From H111-94 sp034436045 (lineage in GTDB: Bacteria > Chloroflexota > Ktedonobacteria > Ktedonobacterales > Ktedonobacteraceae): a stretch of DNA of 5,021 nucleotides. Numbering within the stretch: position 1 is the first letter of the stretch; every line of letters starts with the position of its first letter. The notes under the pieces are model-generated. The model saw only the letters and a list, made by a program, of their open reading frames with translations, was not told where the DNA came from and searched no databases. A program made the position numbers and the translations under genes. Positions 1-4,971 of this stretch are shown piece by piece. The stretch is taken from positions 1-5,021 of the forward strand of contig DAOTVZ010000200.1 in NCBI GenBank assembly GCA_034436045.1, given 5' to 3'.

Positions 1-57
1 TGATCACGCCCAGGAAATCAGGAGGGGAACAATGAAATTTGCCGTTGGACACCCCCC

Positions 58-85
58 CCGTAGGGGCGTGATGAATCACGCCCTG
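58..85 (+). repeat. Dispersed palindromic repeat, copy 1 (head-tail)
   Basis: The left arm is CCGTAGGGGCGTGA and the right arm TCACGCCCTG, around a TGAA loop at 72-75. The core GGGCGTGA (64-71) pairs perfectly with TCACGCCC (76-83). The element matches the copy at 4972-4999 except in the loop, and recurs at 188-215. It is probably a non-autonomous dispersed element (REP or MITE-like). No transposase is present in the window. Confidence 0.9.
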
Positions 86-116
86 CTTGCCCACCTCTAT
101 GTACTTGTTCAGCCGC

Positions 117-146
117 TTCCAGGGCGTGAGTGATCACGCCCTGGAA
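117..146. repeat. Perfect 13-bp-arm palindrome (tail-tail form)
   Basis: TTCCAGGGCGTGA (117-129) is the exact reverse complement of TCACGCCCTGGAA (134-146), leaving a 4-nt GTGA loop. Unlike the neighbouring copies, neither arm carries the CCGTAG head, so the element looks like two tail half-units joined. The right half of an equivalent element is visible at 4-16, cut by the window edge and carrying A instead of T at 12. Confidence 0.9.
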
Positions 147-187
147 ATCAGGAAGGGAACAATGAAATTTGCCGTTGGACATCCCCC

Positions 188-215
188 CCGTAGGGGCGTG
201 ATGAATCACGCCCTG
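188..215 (+). repeat. Dispersed palindromic repeat, copy 2 (head-tail)
   Basis: This copy is identical to the one at 58-85, including the TGAA loop, because it is the same place in the second 130-bp unit. Core arms are 194-201 and 206-213. Confidence 0.9.
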
Positions 216-249
216 CTTGCCCACCTCTATGTACTTGTTCAGCCGCTTC

Positions 250-277
250 CAGGGCGTGATAAATCACGCCCCTACGG
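250..277 (-). repeat. Dispersed palindromic repeat, inverted copy at the aspS end
   Basis: Read on the minus strand this copy begins CCGTAGGGGCGTGA and ends TCACGCCCTG. It matches 27 of 28 positions of the copy at 4972-4999, differing only in the loop (TTTA against TTCA). The tail arm extends to TTCC at 247-250. It overlaps the last codon and the TAG of aspS. In the aspS mRNA the 8-bp GC-rich hairpin (252-259 with 264-271) would form directly after the stop codon. It could stabilise the 3' end or slow polymerase, but no U-run follows, so it is not a standard intrinsic terminator. Confidence 0.9.
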
Positions 278-2056
278 CTTGCGTATTTGCAGGTGTAGTT
301 CTTGCAATTGTTTGTCATCGACCGGGGAGGGTGCCCCCAGCAGCAGATCCTGGGCGCTTTGCGTCTTGGGGAAGGCGATGACAGCACGAATGCTCTCCTC
401 GTCGGCCAGTAGCATAACAAGGCGATCAATGCCGAGCGCGATGCCACCGTGCGGGGGTGCGCCATACTCGAAAGCTTCCAGCATGTGACCAAACTGCTCC
501 TGGATCTGCTCATCAGTCAGCTTCATCAAGGTGAAGACCTTGTGTTGAATCTCTGCCACATTGATACGCACGCTGCCGCCACCGACCTCGTAGCCGTTGC
601 AGATGATATCGTACTGCTTCGCCCGAATATTTAGTGGGTCAGTGTCCAGGCGCTCGATATGTGCCTCGTCCATGCCGGAGAAAGGGTTATGCTCGGCATC
701 GTAGCGTTGTAACTCCTCGTCGTAATAGAAGAGCGGGAAATCTACCACCCAGCAAAGGGCCATTTCGTTGGGGTCGATGAGCTTCAAACGCTCGGCCAGT
801 TTGATACGCAGACGCGCAAGCACATCATTGCAGACTTTGGCGCTATCGGCCACGAAGAGCAGCAGATCGCCGCTTTGTCCGCCGAGACGATTGATGATAG
901 CCTGCACCTCTTCTGCCACCATAAATTTGGTGAGCGGCGATTTGATCTCGCCGTTTTCATGGATGGCCATTGTGACCAGCCCCTTTGCGCCCAGCATACG
1001 CGCGAACTCGGTTAGCTCCTCGATCTCTTTGCGTGTATAGTGTGCAGCGCCGGGGACGCGAATGCCCTTGACGATGCCCTGCGCGGCAAGGGCATTTTTG
1101 AAGACGCCAAAATTCCCCGCCGCCGCCAGGTCGGAGATAGTGACGAGGGGCAGGTCGAAGCGCAGGTCGGGACGGTCAATGCCGTAGCGTTCCATCGCAT
1201 CCTTGTAGCTGATGCGCGGGAAGGAGCGATATTTGATGCGCTTGTTAGTTGTGGCCTCGATGAGATGGATCAGCAGGTCTTCGATGAGGGCCATGACATC
1301 CCCTTCATCGACAAAAGCCATTTCCAGGTCGAGTTGCGTGAACTCCGGCTGGCGGTCGGCACGCTGATCTTCGTCGCGGAAGCAGCGTGCGATCTGGAAG
1401 TAGCGATCCATGCCGGCCACCATCAGCAACTGTTTGAGCTGTTGCGGCGATTGTGGCAAGGCATAGAACTCACCGGGATAGAGGCGGCTGGGCACGAGAT
1501 AGTCTCTGGCACCTTCTGGAGTGCTTTTCATCAGAATGGGAGTTTCGATCTCCAGGAAGCCGCGCTCATCCAGGTAATCACGGATGAACTTGACGACGCG
1601 GTGGCGCAGGATGATATTGTCGCGCATCTTAGGGCGGCGCAGGTCGAGATAGCGATATTTGAGGCGTAGCGACTCATCCACCAGGTCGGCCTCGTTGGTG
1701 ATGGGGAAAGGCGTTGTGCGCGAGGGATTAAGAATAGTAATCTGCTCGGCGACTACCTCAATTTCACCGGTGCTAAGCTGGCGATTTTCGGTGCCGGGGA
1801 GGCGATGCACAACGGTGCCTTTGACTTGAAGAACATATTCGCTACGCACTTCGGAGGCGATGCGATGGGCCTCTCCTGAGCGTTCGGGATCGCAAATGAT
1901 CTGCGTCAGGCCGTAGCGGTCGCGCAGATCAATAAAGATCAGGCCACCATGATCGCGGCGGCGATTGACCCAACCGGCCAGCGTCACCTTCTGGCCCACA
2001 TTGCTGGCTGTTAGTTCACCACAGGTCTGTGTTCGATAATGTACGGCAAAAGCCAC
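272..2056 (-). CDS. aspS: Aspartyl-tRNA synthetase (bacterial type, probably non-discriminating)
   Basis: A class II synthetase that activates aspartate with ATP and loads it onto tRNA-Asp in the cytoplasm. At 594 residues it has the normal length of bacterial AspRS and looks intact. The N-terminal OB-fold anticodon domain spans about 1-110 (VTLAGWVNRRRDHGGLIFID). Motif 1 is near 160-173 (GFLEIETP), followed by the flipping loop STPEGARDYLVPSR. Motif 2 lies at 226-244 (FRDED, then QPEFTQLDLE). The bacterial GAD insertion domain covers about 300-420, and motif 3 lies near 538-547 (GIALGIDRLV, Arg545). The conserved AFPKTQSAQD is at 561-570. His36 and Gly88 align with residues linked to tRNA-Asn recognition in the Pseudomonas aeruginosa enzyme, so it may also make Asp-tRNA-Asn. 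The start is GTG at 2056 behind AAGGAG. The phosphatase gene ends 35 nt upstream on the same strand, so the two are probably co-transcribed. The last codon (Pro594) and TAG stop come from a dispersed repeat. Confidence 0.98.
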   Translation of the reverse strand: MAFAVHYRTQTCGELTASNVGQKVTLAGWVNRRRDHGGLIFIDLRDRYGLTQIICDPERSGEAHRIASEVRSEYVLQVKGTVVHRLPGTENRQLSTGEIEVVAEQITILNPSRTTPFPITNEADLVDESLRLKYRYLDLRRPKMRDNIILRHRVVKFIRDYLDERGFLEIETPILMKSTPEGARDYLVPSRLYPGEFYALPQSPQQLKQLLMVAGMDRYFQIARCFRDEDQRADRQPEFTQLDLEMAFVDEGDVMALIEDLLIHLIEATTNKRIKYRSFPRISYKDAMERYGIDRPDLRFDLPLVTISDLAAAGNFGVFKNALAAQGIVKGIRVPGAAHYTRKEIEELTEFARMLGAKGLVTMAIHENGEIKSPLTKFMVAEEVQAIINRLGGQSGDLLLFVADSAKVCNDVLARLRIKLAERLKLIDPNEMALCWVVDFPLFYYDEELQRYDAEHNPFSGMDEAHIERLDTDPLNIRAKQYDIICNGYEVGGGSVRINVAEIQHKVFTLMKLTDEQIQEQFGHMLEAFEYGAPPHGGIALGIDRLVMLLADEESIRAVIAFPKTQSAQDLLLGAPSPVDDKQLQELHLQIRKP

Positions 2057-2066
2057 GTAAAAGTAT

Positions 2067-2072
2067 CTCCTT
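2067..2072 (-). promoter_or_regulatory. Ribosome binding site of aspS
   Basis: AAGGAG on the minus strand lies 10 nt before the GTG at 2056. It fixes this non-ATG start, since the next methionine is residue 144, far inside the catalytic region. The site sits in the 35-nt gap after the phosphatase stop. I see no terminator or promoter in that gap, which supports read-through from the upstream gene. Confidence 0.8.
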
Positions 2073-2091
2073 CGTAGGTACGGGTATTCGC

Positions 2092-4581
2092 TTATTCAGG
2101 TGTACAAATGCCATTCTGGCTGACATCAATAGTGAGCAGATTTTGCATAGTTGTTCCCCCTTGCCCACTCTGCTGTGTGAGCAGATAGAGGGAGGGCTGA
2201 CGGGGGTCTGCCACCGCGCTCTGGATAGTAGACAGCAGCGCGGCAGAGACATACTGGTGGTCGAGCTGCATTTTCATTTGATTGCTGGATGCGGCGACAC
2301 CTCCCCCGGCCCCGGCGGCTCCGGTAGCAGTAGCGGTTGGCCTGGGTGTCGGTGTAGCAGTAGCAGTGGCGGCTGCCGTGGGGGCGGGCGCAATCTCAAG
2401 GTCGAGGACGCGATGATACATACTATCGACCAGATAGAGATGTGGCGTATTGTTTACCGACCCGGCAAGCAGCAGGATGGAGCGCGGCAAGATCAGGAAG
2501 ACAGACGATGGCACGGACACCTGGGGCACCGGTGTATTAAAAGTAAAGTTCTGTGCCGTCACCACGAGTGGGGTGGGAATTGGCTGCTGAACGACCACGC
2601 TCACACTGGCCTGACTGCCGCTAACCCAATTCTGCACGGAGCCATCGCTGTAGAGCAGAAACAATTGATGGTTGGGGAAAGCAGCCACGCTCTGAATAGG
2701 ATTGGAAATCGAGATTTTCGTAACCGGCCCAACCACCAGTTTATTGTTGCCGTCTATGGTATAAGACAGGATATAGGCATTGTTAGGAGCCGAGAGCGAG
2801 GTCAGCACGACATAGACATCGGTGCCCCAGGCGGTTACAAAGGACGGCACGCTGCCATCCTGCTGGGCCATCGTTGTATCAATGGTTATCGCATTCGCGT
2901 CCTGCAAGGTATTGCCGGAGGGAAGCAGCAGGTGTAGACTGTAGGTTGGTTTTGTTGCAGGCGTAGCGGTGAGGGCCAGCAGGCGCGAGCCATCGCTAGC
3001 AATCTTCTGGATGCCCCCCAGCGTAAGCAGAGAACCGGATAGAGTATAATCACTCTTAATCTGGTAGAGATGACCATCCTGACCAAGCGCCACCATGAGA
3101 GCCGTGCCCTTCGCGTCTATGAGAGCAGCAACCGCCGTCACCTGCACGCCAGCACTACCGGCAGTACTGGTCGTGATCGTATTGTTCCTGGTCGTGCCCG
3201 TACAGGGCAGCAAAGTGATATTGGACTGCGTGGTATAGTTAGTAATTGCATTCTTTGTGATTGCCACTAACTGCGTTTGTAAAGTTTGCAACTGCGTGTT
3301 CTGGCTACTGTTCAACGCGCTCGGATGCACGGCCCGCAAGATAGACTGCGCGGTACTCAAATCTTTCAGAGCGCTGGTCGGATTTTCGCTCTGCGCCTGC
3401 TTTAGCAGATTACCGGCACTGGCGAGTGCCGCTGCCGTCGTATTGCTTTGCATGAGGTAGTACGCGCTGGCGGCCATCACAAGCACAAGGAGTAAAAATA
3501 TGGTCAGCAGCGGATAGAGAAGGCGGCTGCGCTTACGCTTCTCTGGTTGCTGTGAGGGCAGCGTTGGTGAGATAGTTGCCGCGGTTGACAATGGCCCGGT
3601 TGGTGTACGGAATTGTGAAGGTGATGTCGCCACCCACCCATTCTCATTTTTGCGGCTCGCGCCCGCGCCAATGGCGAAACCGGAACTGGGTAAAGGCATG
3701 GTAGCCATCTCGGCAGGCTCTTGAGCGCCCCGGCCCGACATCGGCATGGTAGCAGTGGGGCTGGACGGCTCCCAGCCGACCTCCTGCACGCGCGCTACGA
3801 TGACGGTGATGTTATCAGGCCCACCGTTTTCGTTCGCGCGCTCCACTAGATGGTACACGCTCTCCTGCGGCTGGTACTGGCTGACGGTAGAGAGCAGGTC
3901 TTCGTCAGTGATCAGCCCGGAAAGACCATCACTACAAAGGACAATGAAATCTCCTACCTCCAGAGGTTGCACGAAGACATCAATCTCTACATCCGGCTGA
4001 GTTCCCAGGCTGCGCGTAATCACATTGCGCTGGGCATGGGAACGCGCCTGTTCCTCTGTCAACAGACCCGCGCGCACCTGCTCTGCAACCCAGGAATGGT
4101 CTTGCGAGATCTGCCGAACCTGTCCGTTATGGATATAATAGGCCCGGCTATCACCAACATTCGCAATGTAGGCAGTGCTACCGCGTAATACGGCGGCGAC
4201 ACAGGTGGTGCCCATGCCACTACGTAGCATATTCTCGGCAGCACGCTGATGGATGAGCGTGTTAGCGCGTTTGATGGCATACGTCAGTGAAGCCAACACA
4301 TCATCGCTATCGTCCTGGTAGTACACCTTGCTCACCGTGTCTACCGCTATTTCACTGGCTACTTCTCCCGCAGCATGGCCCCCCATACCGTCGGCGACGA
4401 TAAACAGTGCCCCTTTCCTGGCCATCACCACCGGGTCTTTCGGGATGACGTAGGCCATATTATCTTCATTATGGGGACGTTTACGTCCAACATCTGTGAG
4501 TTGTGCTGGTTCGAGTCGGAGTTGCTTGGACAACACAGATCTCTCCCGTAAGTTCCTGAATTCCGTGTTCAACACTGCCAT
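2092..4581 (-). CDS. Membrane-anchored PP2C-type Ser/Thr protein phosphatase with extracytoplasmic sensor-like domain
   Basis: A metal-dependent (PPM family) phosphatase expected to dephosphorylate Ser/Thr phosphoproteins and oppose Hanks-type kinases. Residues here count from the ATG at 4581. The catalytic domain is about 26-266: TDVGRKRPHNEDN (29-41, Glu39/Asp40), ADGMGGH (63-69, Asp64), GTTCVA (124-129), VGDSRAYY (142-149), CSDGLSG (216-222, Asp218) and GGPDNITV (253-260, Asp256). All core metal-ligand motifs are present, so it should be active. A Pro/Ser/Thr-rich linker (267-345), basic KRKRSR (348-353) and one membrane helix (354-376) follow, placing the catalytic domain inside the cell. 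The outer part has a helical stretch (382-446), a beta-rich, propeller-like region (470-730), a Thr/Ala/Pro linker (732-761) and a short tail. Coordinates use the longest ATG frame, closed upstream by an in-frame TGA. GTG at 4536 (residue 16) has the better ribosome binding site and may be the true start. Its substrate and ligand are unknown. Confidence 0.95.
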   Translation of the reverse strand: MAVLNTEFRNLRERSVLSKQLRLEPAQLTDVGRKRPHNEDNMAYVIPKDPVVMARKGALFIVADGMGGHAAGEVASEIAVDTVSKVYYQDDSDDVLASLTYAIKRANTLIHQRAAENMLRSGMGTTCVAAVLRGSTAYIANVGDSRAYYIHNGQVRQISQDHSWVAEQVRAGLLTEEQARSHAQRNVITRSLGTQPDVEIDVFVQPLEVGDFIVLCSDGLSGLITDEDLLSTVSQYQPQESVYHLVERANENGGPDNITVIVARVQEVGWEPSSPTATMPMSGRGAQEPAEMATMPLPSSGFAIGAGASRKNENGWVATSPSQFRTPTGPLSTAATISPTLPSQQPEKRKRSRLLYPLLTIFLLLVLVMAASAYYLMQSNTTAAALASAGNLLKQAQSENPTSALKDLSTAQSILRAVHPSALNSSQNTQLQTLQTQLVAITKNAITNYTTQSNITLLPCTGTTRNNTITTSTAGSAGVQVTAVAALIDAKGTALMVALGQDGHLYQIKSDYTLSGSLLTLGGIQKIASDGSRLLALTATPATKPTYSLHLLLPSGNTLQDANAITIDTTMAQQDGSVPSFVTAWGTDVYVVLTSLSAPNNAYILSYTIDGNNKLVVGPVTKISISNPIQSVAAFPNHQLFLLYSDGSVQNWVSGSQASVSVVVQQPIPTPLVVTAQNFTFNTPVPQVSVPSSVFLILPRSILLLAGSVNNTPHLYLVDSMYHRVLDLEIAPAPTAAATATATPTPRPTATATGAAGAGGGVAASSNQMKMQLDHQYVSAALLSTIQSAVADPRQPSLYLLTQQSGQGGTTMQNLLTIDVSQNGICTPE
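2299..2388 (-). repeat. Low-complexity Thr/Ala/Pro/Gly linker-coding tract
   Basis: Residues 732-761 of the phosphatase are almost only Thr, Ala, Pro and Gly (TATATPTPRPTATAT, then GAAGAGGG). The DNA contains short repeated GTAGCAGTAGC-like units on the plus strand. Such tracts usually form flexible extracytoplasmic spacers and are prone to length change by slippage. Here it separates the propeller-like region from the last ~65 residues. Confidence 0.75.
3454..3522 (-). other. Single transmembrane helix of the phosphatase
   Basis: This encodes residues 354-376, starting LLYPLLTIFLLLVLVMAA, a long uncharged hydrophobic run. It is preceded by KRKRSR and followed by polar Ser/Asn/Thr residues. 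By the positive-inside rule the N-terminal phosphatase domain is cytoplasmic and residues after 376 lie outside. No N-terminal signal peptide is present, so the helix acts as internal anchor and export signal. Confidence 0.9.
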
Positions 4582-4615
4582 CGCGCTGGCTCAGGCAACT
4601 ACAGTGGATGGCCAT
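4481..4615 (-). other. Candidate upstream reading frame (44 codons) overlapping the phosphatase start
   Basis: An ATG at 4615 is preceded by AGAGGA (4626-4621) with 5-nt spacing, the best-looking initiation site in the leader. Its frame is offset by one base from the phosphatase, runs 44 codons (beginning MAIHCSCLSQRD) and ends with TAA at 4483-4481, past both candidate phosphatase starts. It could be a regulatory upstream frame, a chance match, or the remnant of a longer N-terminus lost by a frameshift. The peptide resembles nothing I recognise and has no membrane or domain features. Confidence 0.25.
4542..4547 (-). promoter_or_regulatory. Ribosome binding site favouring the GTG start at 4536
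   Basis: GGGAGA on the minus strand, with its GGAG core 6 nt from an in-frame GTG at 4536-4534 (residue 16 of the long frame). The ATG at 4581 has no recognisable Shine-Dalgarno sequence. Starting at 4536 leaves about 13 residues before TDVGRKR, a usual N-terminus for bacterial PP2C enzymes, and gives an 814-residue protein. Confidence 0.55.
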
Positions 4616-4647
4616 TTGCTTCCTCTACGATAAAACGCCTTTGACCC

Positions 4648-4666
4648 GCTCTTGTTTACAAAGAGC
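4648..4666 (-). other. Small hairpin in the phosphatase 5' leader
   Basis: GCTCTT (4648-4653) pairs with AAGAGC (4661-4666) around a 7-nt loop. Four further pairs may form outside an internal loop (CTTT near 4640 with AAAG near 4672). It lies downstream of the proposed start of transcription, so it would be part of the 5' untranslated RNA. No run of U follows on the minus strand. Confidence 0.35.
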
Positions 4667-4718
4667 AGCGTAAAGCGGCATTGGTACTACACACCGGGCA
4701 TGTGCAGGAACTTTAGGC

Positions 4719-4724
4719 TATAAT
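4719..4724 (+). promoter_or_regulatory. Perfect TATAAT -10 hexamer on the plus strand
   Basis: TATAAT on the plus strand overlaps the minus-strand TATTAT. No good -35 lies 16-19 bp upstream, so alone it is weak evidence. Transcription from it would start near 4731, right at the base of the long hairpin at 4733-4782, heading away from the phosphatase gene. Confidence 0.25.
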
Positions 4725-4748
4725 ACACCGACGTGGAGAAAAACGCAA
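4720..4748 (-). promoter_or_regulatory. Candidate sigma-70-like promoter for the phosphatase-aspS transcript
   Basis: On the minus strand TTGCGT (4748-4743) and TATTAT (4725-4720) are separated by 17 bp. The -10 matches the consensus at 5 of 6 positions and the -35 at 3 of 6. Transcription would begin near 4713 and give a leader of about 130 nt to the ATG at 4581. The match is from reading alone, and short AT hexamers are common. Confidence 0.4.
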
Positions 4749-4782
4749 CGTACTGGTATTTTTGAGTACGGTTTCTCTCCAC
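4733..4782. repeat. Long imperfect hairpin (17 bp of stem)
   Basis: GTGGAGA (4733-4739) pairs with TCTCCAC (4776-4782). After one mismatch (4740/4775), AAAC (4741-4744) pairs with GTTT (4771-4774). A 4-nt GCAA bulge (4745-4748) follows, then CGTACT (4749-4754) pairs with AGTACG (4765-4770) around a 10-nt loop. It lies between the two minus-strand promoter candidates. It could be the 5' end of a plus-strand small RNA, a protein-binding site, or a leader structure of transcripts started further upstream. Confidence 0.7.
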
Positions 4783-4803
4783 AATATAACCTGCCGATGC
4801 TAT

Positions 4804-4834
4804 GCTTGAGTATAACCCTTTTCGGCCCTCAAGC
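4804..4834. repeat. Inverted repeat GCTTGAG / CTCAAGC
   Basis: GCTTGAG (4804-4810) is the exact reverse complement of CTCAAGC (4828-4834), 17 nt apart. The arms straddle the spacer of the distal promoter candidate (4809-4838): the left arm overlaps its -10 and the right arm its -35. That is a typical place for a repressor or activator site, but seven base pairs could also be chance. Confidence 0.4.
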
Positions 4835-4838
4835 GCAA
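4809..4838 (-). promoter_or_regulatory. Second, distal promoter candidate on the minus strand
   Basis: TTGCGC (4838-4833) and TATACT (4814-4809) are 18 bp apart on the minus strand. The -10 matches at 5 of 6 positions and the -35 at 3 of 6. Transcripts from here would include the 4733-4782 hairpin in their leader. Confidence 0.3.
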
Positions 4839-4848
4839 GCAGTAACGC

Positions 4849-4876
4849 TTATGATACTACTATTTTAGTATCATAA
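4849..4876. repeat. Perfect 11-bp dyad, AT-rich
   Basis: TTATGATACTA (4849-4859) is the exact reverse complement of TAGTATCATAA (4866-4876), with a 6-nt CTATTT centre. It sits about 10 bp upstream of the -35 of the distal minus-strand promoter candidate, so it is a plausible operator for a dimeric regulator. It is too AT-rich and lacks a flanking T-run, so a terminator is unlikely. Confidence 0.6.
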
Positions 4877-4971
4877 CGTCTCTTACAGATTCTTAATGCA
4901 AATTACAGCTTTTTGAACTTTACAGTGTGTGATCATGAATTTTTTCAACCGAAACCGACCATGCCATCATC

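Larger units (their letters stand above)
1..260. repeat. 130-bp tandem direct repeat, two copies
   Basis: Positions 1-130 and 131-260 align without gaps and differ at only four places (12/142, 24/154, 52/182 and 130/260). The stretch 53-129 is identical to 183-259. A third copy would begin at 261 but diverges at once after TCACGCCC and runs into the aspS end. The array may extend left of the window. Each unit holds a short unique spacer, a C-run (8 C at 52-59, 7 C at 183-189) and two palindromes annotated separately. Small reading frames across the array exist only because of the repeat and are not credible genes. The near-identity suggests a recent duplication. Nothing here resembles a CRISPR array, since the unit is too long and the intervening sequence is repeated as well. 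Confidence 0.95.
4582..4971. other. Intergenic leader and promoter region of the phosphatase-aspS unit
   Basis: About 390 bases with no convincing full gene on either strand. It is more AT-rich than the flanking genes and contains four inverted repeats (4648-4666, 4733-4782, 4804-4834, 4849-4876), two minus-strand promoter candidates and a perfect TATAAT on the plus strand. This many structured elements suggests regulation of the phosphatase operon, and possibly a short plus-strand RNA. I see no tRNA, no recognised riboswitch and no intrinsic terminator with a clear T-run. Positions 4877-4971 hold only AT-rich sequence without a motif I can name. Confidence 0.6.

Noticed and set aside
250..271. 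Intrinsic terminator of aspS.
   Set aside because: The hairpin is well placed and GC-rich, but the minus strand continues TGGAAGCGG instead of a U-run. It may affect RNA stability but does not qualify as a standard terminator.
1..277. Possible CRISPR array, from the repeated short palindromes.
   Set aside because: Spacing between the palindromes is irregular, the sequence between them is itself duplicated, and repeat arms vary in type and orientation. No cas genes are present.
18..513. Small reading frames on both strands across the repeat block (peptides with GVIHHAPTGG and GRDSSRPYGG).
   Set aside because: They are translations of the palindromes and of the tandem duplication, and they repeat internally with the DNA period. 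They have no credible ribosome binding site or domain, and part of them overlaps the true aspS frame.
1040..1669. Plus-strand 209-codon frame inside aspS.
   Set aside because: It lies wholly antisense to conserved AspRS sequence and shows no recognisable motif. It is explained by codon bias of the real gene.
2029..2937. Plus-strand 302-codon frame antisense to the phosphatase.
   Set aside because: It contains a Gly/Ser/Arg-rich low-complexity stretch that mirrors the Thr/Ala/Pro linker on the other strand, and has no domain. The opposite frame encodes a clear protein.
4508..4517. GGTTCGAGTC, resembling a tRNA T-loop.
   Set aside because: It lies in coding sequence of the phosphatase N-terminus (Arg-Leu-Glu-Pro), and no acceptor, D or anticodon arms surround it.
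4625..4681. Minus-strand 18-codon frame (MPLYAALCKQERVKGVLS) in the phosphatase leader.
   Set aside because: It has no ribosome binding site and no run of a single regulatory amino acid, so an attenuation leader peptide is not supported.
4797..4868. Plus-strand 23-codon hydrophobic frame (MLCLSITLFGPQ...) downstream of TATAAT.
   Set aside because: There is no Shine-Dalgarno sequence before it, and frames this short are expected by chance in AT-rich DNA. A conserved homologue would be needed to revive it.
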